Source: Pseudomonas akapageensis (lineage in GTDB: Bacteria; Pseudomonadota; Gammaproteobacteria; Pseudomonadales; Pseudomonadaceae). From it: a DNA stretch of 64,000 nucleotides. This document shows positions 1-7,939 of this stretch, piece after piece. How positions within the stretch are numbered: position 1 is the stretch's first letter; every line of letters begins with the position of its first letter. Below the pieces are notes generated by a model that had not been told where the DNA came from, did not search any database, and saw only the letters and a list, made by a program, of their open reading frames with translations. Position numbers and translations under genes: made by a program. The stretch is from contig NZ_VXCP01000001.1 in NCBI RefSeq assembly GCF_011355085.1, positions 200,285-264,284 on the forward strand, written 5' to 3'.

Positions 1-78
1 CAGCATGAGTATGTGATGAACAACAACTTCGCCTTTGGTGGGGTGAATACGTCGCTGATTTTCCGCCGCTGGTCGTGA
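1..78 (+). CDS. Beta-ketoacyl-ACP synthase, C-terminal end (5' truncated by window)
   Basis: The first 26 codons of the window read to a TGA stop and end in NNNFAFGGVNTSLIFRRW. This is the typical C-terminus of FabF/KS-II type condensing enzymes; the NxxFGGxN motif includes the region after the second active-site histidine. The enzyme would condense malonyl-ACP with an acyl-ACP in fatty acid or polyene synthesis. Only the tail is visible, so the pathway (primary fatty acids or a secondary-metabolite cluster) cannot be decided. A degenerate copy of this same 3' end lies about 9.16 kb downstream at 9198-9241. Confidence 0.85.
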   Translation, partial: QHEYVMNNNFAFGGVNTSLIFRRWS

Positions 79-85
79 GGCCGCA

Positions 86-1369
86 TCATCCGAGCATTCC
101 CCATGTAATCCCATATTCAGCCTGCACGATCTTGTCGGACAGCGGCCATGAACGCTCGCGGCGGAATGAGAGCAAGGCCTTGGGCATGATCTCGCCTTGC
201 TTGAAAAAGCGGGCGTCGTTTCTATCGACCAATAGATAAATGCCGCTTTGGGGCGGGACAATCTTCCAGTAGCCATTTTCCGGGCAGGCGTCACCGCTAC
301 GGCAAATGCGTAGCGGGAAGTAGGTCTCGGTGAAGGAAGGTGAGCCCGGCTTGGGCTTGCCGGTGGCAGGGTCCAGTACCATGGCCTTGGCTAGTTCGTT
401 GATCAGTGCTGGGGTGGGCTTTTCTGGCGGGACATTGGCCAGCCGGGCTTCCAGCCATTGCAGCTTGCCGTCCCAGGCTGGCAGCTTGGCCGGCGGTAGT
501 GGGAGGATCTCGTTGATTTCGGGGACTTTGGGGGAGGCGTAGGAGTAGTTCGCCAGCACCCTCCAGATTTTCTTGTAGCGCTCGGCACGTTCGACGTCTT
601 CATCTTGGCCTAGGTAATGCAATTCCTCTGAAGGTGGTGGGTTACGAAAGCCCTCCTCCAGAAATGAGGCAGAGCTCTCATCACCAGCAGCCACTCCGAA
701 TTGGAATGCAATGAGTGCCTCCTGGTATCGTCCCTTTCCTTTAAGATTGACCCCCAGAGAAGAGGCCGCCTCACCATTGCCTTGCTCGGCCGCACAGCGG
801 CGCATTTGCAGGGCAACGTCCGGAGCAATATCGCTCGGCGCCAATTTTTTGCCAACATAAGTCTGGGCTTGGGCATTGCCCTGATCGGCGGCCTTGCGGA
901 AGTAACGCAGGGACATTTCCGGGTCCTGCTCCAGACCGGCCGAACCCTGCTGCAGAAAGATCCCGACGAAGTAATATCCGGTCGCTACGCCCGCTTCGAT
1001 CAGGGTCTGGCTCAGACGCAGATGCTCATCGCCACGTAGTTTGAACTTACCGCGCATGGCACCATTCTGCAGGTTGATGTTGGCCTTGTAATGGCCGTTC
1101 TCGGCGGCGATGCGGTAGAGGCGCTCGATCTCGACATCGACGCCTTTGTCCTGCTTGAGCTGGTTGTTCTTCTGCAGCCAGCGTGCGTACTGGAACAGCA
1201 AATCGGTCTGGGCAGACGGCGCGGGGATGGTTTCGTGCACACAGGTAAAGGCCAGCTTGGCGTTAATATTTGTTAACCGGTCCATGGGAGACTCCTTCTT
1301 GACGGGGGTAAAAGCGCCGCTTCCACAGGCGGTCAACAGCAGGCATGAAAGCAGCAGGATTCGGCGCAT
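86..1369 (-). CDS. tli5: Sel1-repeat lipoprotein, probable immunity protein of the adjacent phospholipase effector
   Basis: The product is about 427 aa. It has a lipoprotein signal peptide with lipobox LTAC, the Cys being near residue 15, so it is expected to be membrane-anchored and periplasm-facing. Sel1-like/TPR-like repeats are visible, for example AAENGHYKANINL and YFRKAADQGNAQAQTYVG in the first half. The ATG at 1369 overlaps the TGA of the phospholipase gene by one base (TGATG), so the two are translationally coupled; a TTG one codon earlier is less likely. Sel1-type lipoproteins next to Tle5 phospholipases (as with PldA of P. aeruginosa) act as immunity proteins against self-intoxication in the periplasm. 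The function is inferred from this context and the lipobox, not from a catalytic motif. Confidence 0.72.
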   Translation of the reverse strand: MRRILLLSCLLLTACGSGAFTPVKKESPMDRLTNINAKLAFTCVHETIPAPSAQTDLLFQYARWLQKNNQLKQDKGVDVEIERLYRIAAENGHYKANINLQNGAMRGKFKLRGDEHLRLSQTLIEAGVATGYYFVGIFLQQGSAGLEQDPEMSLRYFRKAADQGNAQAQTYVGKKLAPSDIAPDVALQMRRCAAEQGNGEAASSLGVNLKGKGRYQEALIAFQFGVAAGDESSASFLEEGFRNPPPSEELHYLGQDEDVERAERYKKIWRVLANYSYASPKVPEINEILPLPPAKLPAWDGKLQWLEARLANVPPEKPTPALINELAKAMVLDPATGKPKPGSPSFTETYFPLRICRSGDACPENGYWKIVPPQSGIYLLVDRNDARFFKQGEIMPKALLSFRRERSWPLSDKIVQAEYGITWGMLG

Positions 1370-3189
1370 CAATCGAGATCCTTCAGGGTGGCTTCGCCGT
1401 AGTAGAATTCGACCAGCGGTGCATAGGGCACCCCCATCACCTTCTCATCCTGTCGATCTTCGTTTTCCTTGATAATTTTCTGCCAAGCCTTGAACGCCTC
1501 CGCCGGATCATCCTGCGCCCCCATCTCCTTCGTATGCAGGTTCCACAACCGCCGCCGCATCGCCTGGGTCACACTCGCCCACTCATGGGCAATATTCAGC
1601 TCACTGTCGACCTGCATGCTGCGGGTGTTGATATTGGCCGAGCCGTGGGTGGTGAAGACGTCGTTGACGATCATCAGCTTGGAATGGACATACACCGGCA
1701 TCCACTCCTTGCCCGCCGGCGAGTCGGGGGCGACCAGTGAGCAAATATGAACCTTGAGGCCCGGGATATTCCTGTTTGGCTGGATCGTGCTGTCGTTGAT
1801 CTCCTTGATTTGTCGATCAAGCTCGGCCTGCCATTGCTTGAGTTCTTTTTGCCCGACGTGGTCGCGCAGGTCGGGTCGAGGCTTCGGAGGTGCCGCTCTG
1901 GTCACCAGTGCGATGCGCTGCAACTTGGTCACTTCAGGAATGGTCTCGGCGCGGCCGAGGCTTTCAAGCATGCGTTGGGTGTTCCGGGTACCGGCGCCGA
2001 CACCGTCCTTGGTCGCATTGGTAATCACGAAAAGGTGCAGGGCGCCATGCACGCCGGGGTCGCGCCCAGCCTTGGTCTGGCCCGCTGCGACCGCCTTGAT
2101 GAGATCTGCCAGGGGCGGCCAGCGAAAGTACTGGTTTTCGATGTAGATGAACTGGGTCGCGTTGTTGACGGCCTTCAGGTAAAGCTGCTCGATATCGCGC
2201 TTGCCTTCCTGCACCTGGGTGCGCACGAGCTGGGCCAACTGGCGGGTCGCGTCGGGGGTGCATTGAAGCTGCGGCCCCACTTGCATGGCCTGGCGCGATT
2301 TGAGTAGGTTTTCGCCCGTTTCCTTGCGCCAGGCGGTGGCGAAATTGTGGTGCAGGTGCTCCAGAATCGGTCCGCTGATCTGGCTGGAGATATCCTGGCG
2401 TGGGGTTTTGCCACGCGGACCGCCATTAGGATCAGGCTTTCTGTCCTCAGAACGGTTAAGCGCCGAATGGCCGTCGGTGTCCCAATACTCGTCGAGCATG
2501 TTGTGGCCCATGACGAAGCCAATAGCGCGGTCCGGTAGTTCATAGTCGACCAGGACGCTCTTTTGATGGTGGGTCGCTGACGCACCCAGTGTGTAGCGCA
2601 TCTCTGTACTGATTTGCGGGTCGAGGCTTTTGTACTTCACCTGATGGGCAAGTTCGGCCCTTTCATGCAAGCTGAAGCCGCGACTGACGAATACCGGCAA
2701 GCCATTGACGCCTCGCTCGGCGGCCTTGCTCCCCGCAACCGCGCAGTCGGCGAACCACCGGCGGTCTTCGGCGTATTGATCCTGAGTGGAGCTTTGCAGC
2801 GCGCGGTCCTCGATACGGACCGTGCCTTTGCCGGAAAGGTTGGCTTCTCCCACCGCGCCTGCGGCATTGAACGGGAACTCCCAACCCAGCACGCGAACCT
2901 CGACGCCTTCCCGGGCTTTGATCCTGAGCAGTTCACCGATGCTCGGAGCCTTGCCGTCGCGGATGAAGTACATCGATGGCTGGAAACCCCAGCAGATGAT
3001 GTCGATTGATTTCTTCGCTTGGGCGATGGCCTGGTGCACGGCCCGAAAAGCTTCCTCACCATTGATCAACGGCTGATAGGTGGCCTCTACGGGGTGGTAT
3101 TCGGTATTGCAGACGTACCATGGCGTGGTGCAACTCGCCTCCTGGGTGTGCTGCAGGGCGACCGGCACCACGATGTCGGATTGAGTCAT
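1369..3189 (-). CDS. tle5: Tle5-family phospholipase D, type VI secretion effector
   Basis: This 606-aa protein has no signal peptide. It has two phospholipase D half-sites: HQKSVLVD at about residues 208-215 (a perfect HxKxxxxD) and HSKLMIVND at about 502-510, followed by GSAN and INTRSM. The second motif has Asn where the canonical Asp is expected, with Asp one residue later. Tle5 enzymes hydrolyse phosphatidylethanolamine and other membrane phospholipids in target cells after T6SS delivery. The ATG overlaps the end of vgrG by four bases, and the immunity-like lipoprotein follows directly, giving the order vgrG-effector-immunity. The family call is firm; activity despite the Asn is not certain. 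Confidence 0.88.
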   Translation of the reverse strand: MTQSDIVVPVALQHTQEASCTTPWYVCNTEYHPVEATYQPLINGEEAFRAVHQAIAQAKKSIDIICWGFQPSMYFIRDGKAPSIGELLRIKAREGVEVRVLGWEFPFNAAGAVGEANLSGKGTVRIEDRALQSSTQDQYAEDRRWFADCAVAGSKAAERGVNGLPVFVSRGFSLHERAELAHQVKYKSLDPQISTEMRYTLGASATHHQKSVLVDYELPDRAIGFVMGHNMLDEYWDTDGHSALNRSEDRKPDPNGGPRGKTPRQDISSQISGPILEHLHHNFATAWRKETGENLLKSRQAMQVGPQLQCTPDATRQLAQLVRTQVQEGKRDIEQLYLKAVNNATQFIYIENQYFRWPPLADLIKAVAAGQTKAGRDPGVHGALHLFVITNATKDGVGAGTRNTQRMLESLGRAETIPEVTKLQRIALVTRAAPPKPRPDLRDHVGQKELKQWQAELDRQIKEINDSTIQPNRNIPGLKVHICSLVAPDSPAGKEWMPVYVHSKLMIVNDVFTTHGSANINTRSMQVDSELNIAHEWASVTQAMRRRLWNLHTKEMGAQDDPAEAFKAWQKIIKENEDRQDEKVMGVPYAPLVEFYYGEATLKDLD

Positions 3190-5900
3190 TGGGTTTTCCC
3201 TTCCGTGTCACTGATTCCTTCCATCACCGCTGTGTATCGGTTGCGGTGATCCGTGTGCGACGTGGGCTGGCTCACCTCGGCATCGGTTTGCGAGGGGTGG
3301 TTATGCACACCACGATTGGCCAGGATCGCCTGCTCGGGGTTGCGGTAGTCGGTGGGAACCGGGATCTGGAACCTCACACCGTTGGCCATATCCAGCCGGT
3401 AGAGCCGGGTCACGACCTGGTGCTCGATCAGCACTTGCCCGGTGTCGTCCAGCACGCCTTGCTGCAGCAACCCTCCGTCGGCATAGAGTTGGTAAGGCAT
3501 GCCGGCCCAGCCTTTGTCGGATGCATTGGGGGCTTGCGGAATGCTGAGACGCAGCTGTTGTTTGGATAGACTTTGCGGAAAATCCGGATGCGTGGCCGTC
3601 ATGCTGGCCGGGCCGCGATAATCGAAATGCGCGGACTTGATGTAGTAGTCGCCCACCGTGCCCGATTCGATTCTGTTGGGATCGAGGGTGATGTAGCTGC
3701 CCCCGGCATTGAGGGTGATCTTCTTTTTGGCGGTGATACGGATTTCTTCTTCGGTGCTGGTGATGTCCAGGCCATGCCGGGCCAGCAGTTCCAGCTTGTC
3801 GTTCTGCGCCTGGACAATCACCGGGCCGTGGTTGGCGATCAGCTTGAGGCCCAGCTTGCGCACGAACAGGCTCAGCCCCCGCCCCACGCCGATGAACAGA
3901 CGCTTGACCACGCTGATGTCGGCTTCAGCGCCTGCGTTGAGCATCAGGTTGTGTTGCGCCGCCAATTGCAGGTGCTTGCCGCTGGTCAGGGCGATGCCCT
4001 GGGGTGCGCTGAGCAGCAGGACGGAGGATTTGAGTTGTTCCAGGTCTTGCCGGAGCAGGCTAATTTGCGCTTGTACGTCTGCCGGTTCGGCGTGGCTGGC
4101 CTGGGCATCGACCGAGAGTTTTTGCAGTTGTTCGCCGGCCTGTTGCAATCGATCCACGGCGGCGCTCATGTCGAGCACCGGGCCCTGGGCTTTGGCTTGT
4201 TCCTCGGCGCTGATGAACAGGCCTTTGCCACTTCGGATCGCTCCCCAGCCATCGGTGCGCAGTTCAAAACCTTCGCCGCGTTTTTTCTTCTGGCTGTCGA
4301 CCAGATGCCCGAGGTTGAGCTGGCTCTTGCCACTGTGCTCGGTACTGAGCTTGATGTGCTCTTCGCCGCCATTGTCCTCCATCCGCAGCTTGTTATTGGC
4401 TGGCGTGCGCAACACGTTGCGCTTGCGGTTGTACAGGGTGACGGGGTCGGGATGTTCGCTGTCGTGCAGGGCGTGGGCAATATAGGGTCGGTCCACATCA
4501 CCCCGCTCGAACGCGATAGCCACTTCGGTGCCGGCGAGCAGCGGCAGGTGCAGGCCGTAGGTATCGCCGGCGTACGGCCGGGCCAGGCGCAGCCACATGC
4601 TTTCCTCGCCGCGCGGCCAGGTGTCGCGATCAAAGAGGAAGTTGACCCGGTAGCGGCCTTCCGGGTCGATCTCGGCGTAAAGATCATTTTTCTGCGGGTT
4701 GGTGACGCGGGCCGGCACGGTGCCGGCGATTTGTGGCTTGGCCCGCAGCGGTGGGCGGAAGCACACCCGGTCGGCATAGGGCATGGCCTCGAAGATGACC
4801 AGGAGGCTGCTATCGCGCGCGGCGGTTGTCGTCATTTTGATGATCACCGCGCCCGGGGCGAAGGCCTGCGGCGCGCCGTCGGTGATCTTCAGCACCTGGC
4901 CAGGGGCCAGGGTGGCGCTGCTGCTGACGCCGCTCAGGCGCGTCTGGTCGTTGAGGTAGCGCTCGTGGCGCAGGCGCGCGTAGAAGATGCCGCTTTCGCA
5001 TTGCAGGTCTCGTTCGTCCAGGGCGTAGCGGTCACCCAGGACGGTATAGGGCTCGGCGTAGTGGTAGGCCTCGCCGTAGGTGGTCTTGGCGCCACGGGTC
5101 TGGTCGATTTCGCCGTCGAGCCAGGCGGTGGCCTCGCGGTGGTTATAGGCGCGGATATTGATGTTGCGTTCCACCACCTGGTGGCGGGTCTGCAAGTCCC
5201 AGGCGGCGTCCTCGTCGCTACTCATGCCGCCGGGTGGGCGGTACGGCAACTGGACGTCGAACTGGTAGTGGCGCTGGTGGTCGTGGAACTCGACCACGTC
5301 GATCTTCAGGCGATCGTCGCTGGCGAAGCGGTACCAGATGCCGACCTCCGCCAGCAGGCGGGCGATAAAGGCCAGGTCGCTTTCGCCGTATTGCATGACC
5401 TGTTCGCGTTTCTCGTATTCGTTCGCGAGCTTTATCAGAAAATCCTGGCCGCGAAATTCGTGGCGGCTGCGCAGGATGTGCTCAACGATATCCGGTACGG
5501 ACTTGTGCTGGTAGATGCGGTACTGCTTGCCGCGATCGAGCAGCGCCAGACGCGGCTGCAGGGTGACTTCGTAGCGAGCCTCATCGCGGGAGGCGGACAG
5601 GCGCTGGAAGCCGGTGATCACGCCGTAGAAGGTGCGCAGCGGCTTGATCTCGGGGTCCGGCCGGCCGAAGTAGAACGGCTGCTTTGGCGGCGGAGCGTGC
5701 AGGCTGAAGCGGGCGTCGCGGCCGAGCAGTTGTTCGGCGGCGAGGTCTTGTTCGGTGCAGGTGAATTCGACGCTGTATTTGAACGGCTGGCTCAGTCGCT
5801 CTTCACCCTCAAACGCCAGGACGTCGAGCGTTGCCTTGATATCCCCCACCTGGAGTTTGTGGCGGCTGTGGTCGAAGAAGATGCGCGGTTCGTTGGCCAT
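3186..5900 (-). CDS. vgrG: Type VI secretion system spike protein VgrG
   Basis: The product is a 904-aa VgrG/Rhs-type spike protein. The start at 5900 (MANEPRIFFDHSRH) is preceded by GGAGG at good spacing; an in-frame upstream ATG at 6005 would add 35 unlikely residues. The N-terminal half has the gp27-like part (LSQPFKYSVEFTC, YGVITGFQRL). The gp5-like OB fold follows at about 420-540 (ARVTNPQKNDLYAEIDPEGRYRV, WLRLARPYAGDTYGLHL), then a DUF2345 beta-helix region. A C-terminal extension of about 100 residues, probably transthyretin-like, is the likely docking site for cargo. The gene is followed by the phospholipase effector, so it probably carries Tle5 on the T6SS tip. No other T6SS core genes are in the window, so this is an orphan vgrG island. 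Confidence 0.93.
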   Translation of the reverse strand: MANEPRIFFDHSRHKLQVGDIKATLDVLAFEGEERLSQPFKYSVEFTCTEQDLAAEQLLGRDARFSLHAPPPKQPFYFGRPDPEIKPLRTFYGVITGFQRLSASRDEARYEVTLQPRLALLDRGKQYRIYQHKSVPDIVEHILRSRHEFRGQDFLIKLANEYEKREQVMQYGESDLAFIARLLAEVGIWYRFASDDRLKIDVVEFHDHQRHYQFDVQLPYRPPGGMSSDEDAAWDLQTRHQVVERNINIRAYNHREATAWLDGEIDQTRGAKTTYGEAYHYAEPYTVLGDRYALDERDLQCESGIFYARLRHERYLNDQTRLSGVSSSATLAPGQVLKITDGAPQAFAPGAVIIKMTTTAARDSSLLVIFEAMPYADRVCFRPPLRAKPQIAGTVPARVTNPQKNDLYAEIDPEGRYRVNFLFDRDTWPRGEESMWLRLARPYAGDTYGLHLPLLAGTEVAIAFERGDVDRPYIAHALHDSEHPDPVTLYNRKRNVLRTPANNKLRMEDNGGEEHIKLSTEHSGKSQLNLGHLVDSQKKKRGEGFELRTDGWGAIRSGKGLFISAEEQAKAQGPVLDMSAAVDRLQQAGEQLQKLSVDAQASHAEPADVQAQISLLRQDLEQLKSSVLLLSAPQGIALTSGKHLQLAAQHNLMLNAGAEADISVVKRLFIGVGRGLSLFVRKLGLKLIANHGPVIVQAQNDKLELLARHGLDITSTEEEIRITAKKKITLNAGGSYITLDPNRIESGTVGDYYIKSAHFDYRGPASMTATHPDFPQSLSKQQLRLSIPQAPNASDKGWAGMPYQLYADGGLLQQGVLDDTGQVLIEHQVVTRLYRLDMANGVRFQIPVPTDYRNPEQAILANRGVHNHPSQTDAEVSQPTSHTDHRNRYTAVMEGISDTEGKTQ

Positions 5901-6308
5901 GTTCAGGCCTCCATGGCAGTAGGCGGCACCTTCCCTCATACTTGGGTCGGTGCATCCAGCACATATATTTTTTAGAAAAGTACTTACAAGGAAAGTACTG
6001 AGCACTTACCTATAACAATGAATTATTCCCAATAGACATTCCACCCCCTGAAACATTTTTCAGAAATTTCCGCAACATCTTCAGAAATTTCCCGAGACTT
6101 ATTTCCGAGAGTTTCCAAACCAGCTCCAAAAAAGAGAATTCATCCCTGCTTCGTCACTCCAGCATCGACATGGAATATTGGGAAAACGGGGCAATAAACT
6201 TCGGAAGCGTCCCACAGTCGGCGTTCAAGCTTCCCGGTAGGGTTGGTGTTGTCCCCGCTTCATGCGGATACCCAGCGTTGCGCTATCCATAAATGCCGGA
6301 GCATAAAC
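5901..6308. other. AT-rich divergent intergenic region between vgrG and queC
   Basis: These 408 bases hold no convincing gene. They should contain the promoters of vgrG (minus) and queC (plus). Two AGTACT palindromes (5979-5984 and 5994-5999) lie close upstream of vgrG. A pair of 13-base repeats, listed separately, lies at 6059-6092. The segment is clearly richer in A+T than vgrG. No preQ1 riboswitch could be recognised in front of queC, although a leader is possible. Confidence 0.6.
6059..6092. repeat. Paired 13-bp direct repeat with palindromic core GAAATTTC, operator-like
   Basis: TTCAGAAATTTCC occurs at 6059-6071 and again at 6080-6092, 21 bases apart, which is two turns of the helix. 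Each copy contains the perfect palindrome GAAATTTC. Phased palindromes between two divergent genes look like a double operator. The regulator is unknown; the XRE protein encoded 2 kb away is one candidate only by proximity. Confidence 0.45.
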
Positions 6309-7007
6309 ATGACTAAAAAAGCAGTGATCGTATTTAGCGGCGGGCAAGACTCTACAACCTGTTTGATCCATGCATTACCGTTCTACGATGAAATACACTG
6401 CGTTACGTTTGACTATGGCCAGCGTCATCGCGCGGAAATCAAGGCTGCACAACAACTTTCAAAAAAAGTTGGCGTGACAGCGCACAAAATACTGGACGCA
6501 TCTGTGCTGAATGAGCTGGCCGTCAGCAGCTTGACCCGCGACAATATTCCAGTTCCAAGCGCAAACAGCTCCACGAATGACGTGCCGAATACTTTTGTAC
6601 CCGGAAGAAACATCCTGTTTTTAACCTTGGCCTCGATTTATGCACATCAAGTTCGCGCAAAAACTGTAATCACTGGGGTTTGTGAAGCAGGTTTTACGGG
6701 CTACCCTGACTGCCGAGACGACTTTGTCAGAACCTTGAATGACGCCATTGAATTGGGAATGGACTATAACGTACGTATTGAAACGCCACTTATGGGACTG
6801 AACAAAGCGGAAATCTGGGCATTGGCCGAACACTACGACAAGCTAACCTTTATCCACCGTCATACACTGTCTTGCTACAACGGCATCAAAGGTAGCGGGT
6901 GCGCTGACTGCGATGCTTGCAATCTTCGCGCACAAGGACTGAACAAATTTCTGGAAAACAAAGCAGAGATTACGAGTAGACTAAAAGAAAAACTGAACTT
7001 GAAATGA
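6309..7007 (+). CDS. queC: 7-cyano-7-deazaguanine (preQ0) synthase
   Basis: The product is a 232-aa QueC-family protein, the canonical length. It has the ATP-pyrophosphatase P-loop SGGQDST at residues 10-16, the VPGRN motif at about 97-101, and a zinc site formed by C189, C198, C201 and C204. QueC converts 7-carboxy-7-deazaguanine to preQ0 in the queuosine (or DNA deazaguanine) pathway. The start at 6309 follows GGAG at seven bases. The gene is isolated: queE, queD and the tol-pal genes that usually accompany the chromosomal queC of Pseudomonas are absent. It is AT-rich compared with the rest of the window. It is therefore probably an acquired second copy, but that cannot be checked here. The convergent YhhQ-like transporter gene next to it also belongs to queuosine-precursor metabolism. 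Confidence 0.9.
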   Translation: MTKKAVIVFSGGQDSTTCLIHALPFYDEIHCVTFDYGQRHRAEIKAAQQLSKKVGVTAHKILDASVLNELAVSSLTRDNIPVPSANSSTNDVPNTFVPGRNILFLTLASIYAHQVRAKTVITGVCEAGFTGYPDCRDDFVRTLNDAIELGMDYNVRIETPLMGLNKAEIWALAEHYDKLTFIHRHTLSCYNGIKGSGCADCDACNLRAQGLNKFLENKAEITSRLKEKLNLK

Positions 7008-7018
7008 ACCCCTTTTTG

Positions 7019-7058
7019 CAGGGGGGGAGAGACTGGATCATTAACAGCCGCCCCCCTG
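7019..7058. terminator. Possible hairpin between convergent queC and VUT genes
   Basis: CAGGGGGG at 7019-7026 can pair with CCCCCCTG at 7051-7058 across a loop of about 24 bases, immediately after the queC stop and before the stop of the convergent gene. There is no T-run after it on either strand, so intrinsic terminator function is doubtful. Confidence 0.3.
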
Positions 7059-7060
7059 AC

Positions 7061-7939
7061 TTATGTAGCCTGGGCCCCGACCACATATCTTTTAAACAGG
7101 GATCTAGCTCCATACGCAGGCAAAACATTAAACAAGGCGAAGCACATTTTTATAGCTATCTGAAGGTAAACCATACTAAGAATATCGCCATTTTGCATGA
7201 GACCATAAAAAGCGATATAGCAAAAAAGAAAACTATCGATTATCACCGCAAAACACGTACTAAAAAATACGCGCAAAAATAGAAACCTGGAATTTGTTAG
7301 CTCTTTTATTTTGCACAGCAGATATGAGTTGACATATTCAGAAAAAACAAACGAAACAGACGATGCTACCAATACGGACGAGACATGGCCAACAACCTCA
7401 TTGTAAGGCTCATCAAGCTTCCAGCCGGGCAACCCCGGCAGATAGCTAGCAGCACTCAACAAAACAATAATAAGCGCATTACTTGAAAAGGCAAATAATA
7501 TGGCTTTCCTCGCAAGCCTAAGCCCATAAGACTCGTTCAGTAGATCCACGATTAAAAACGTCAGCGGATACAGAAACACCCCCGGCGTCACAACAACGTC
7601 AAATCGCTCCACATGAACAAGCTTTGTCGCGGCAACATTTGTAAAAATGTAAAGCGCAAAAAGCAAAAGATTAAGAGCGACGTAAATCATCCATGAGCGC
7701 TCATGGCGGTCATTAATTTCGTAGGTGGTTAACGCAACCCCAGCGGAGTAGTACTTCCTGTATACATCCTTTATCTCCGCCTTACTCAAACTGTCTATTA
7801 TTTCGCTTTTCAAAACCTCTGCCATCTTTACCTTAATAATTTTCCCTGTAGAAACCACCATAAACACCGCAAGGCTTTTGTTGCTTTCAAAGCCTAACAA
7901 TTTGTACTTACCACATACTTCCTCACTTTTGCCGCTCAT
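7061..7939 (-). CDS. VUT-family (YhhQ/DUF165-like) membrane protein, probable queuosine-precursor transporter, with N-terminal extension
   Basis: The product is 292 aa. Residues from about 85 onward form a hydrophobic VUT core with the family signature YPLTFLIVDLLNESYG and about six membrane segments (for example MIYVALNLLLFALYIFTNVA and LFAFSSNALIIVLLSAASYL). VUT/YhhQ proteins import preQ0 or preQ1. The first 80 or so residues are a soluble, charged domain (KYKLLGFESNKSLAVF, EIIDSLSKAEIKDVYRKYY) absent from standard YhhQ proteins of about 220 aa; its role is unknown. The start at 7939 has a strong site GAGGAAAGG and lies inside the end of the XRE gene (17-base overlap), so the two form one operon. 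The gene is AT-rich and faces queC. Confidence 0.8.
   Translation of the reverse strand: MSGKSEEVCGKYKLLGFESNKSLAVFMVVSTGKIIKVKMAEVLKSEIIDSLSKAEIKDVYRKYYSAGVALTTYEINDRHERSWMIYVALNLLLFALYIFTNVAATKLVHVERFDVVVTPGVFLYPLTFLIVDLLNESYGLRLARKAILFAFSSNALIIVLLSAASYLPGLPGWKLDEPYNEVVGHVSSVLVASSVSFVFSEYVNSYLLCKIKELTNSRFLFLRVFFSTCFAVIIDSFLFCYIAFYGLMQNGDILSMVYLQIAIKMCFALFNVLPAYGARSLFKRYVVGAQAT

Noticed and set aside
3573..5975. 800-aa open frame on the plus strand opposite vgrG
   Set aside because: It is the antisense shadow of a GC-rich gene with clear VgrG domains; its translation has no recognisable domain and unusual composition (rich in A, V, G, Q).
6200..6308. preQ1 riboswitch in front of queC
   Set aside because: I looked for the class I stem, C-rich loop and A-rich tail and could not fit them.
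7004..7282. 92-aa plus frame starting at the queC stop
   Set aside because: It overlaps the VUT gene on the other strand, has no motif, and its end is AT-rich low-quality sequence.
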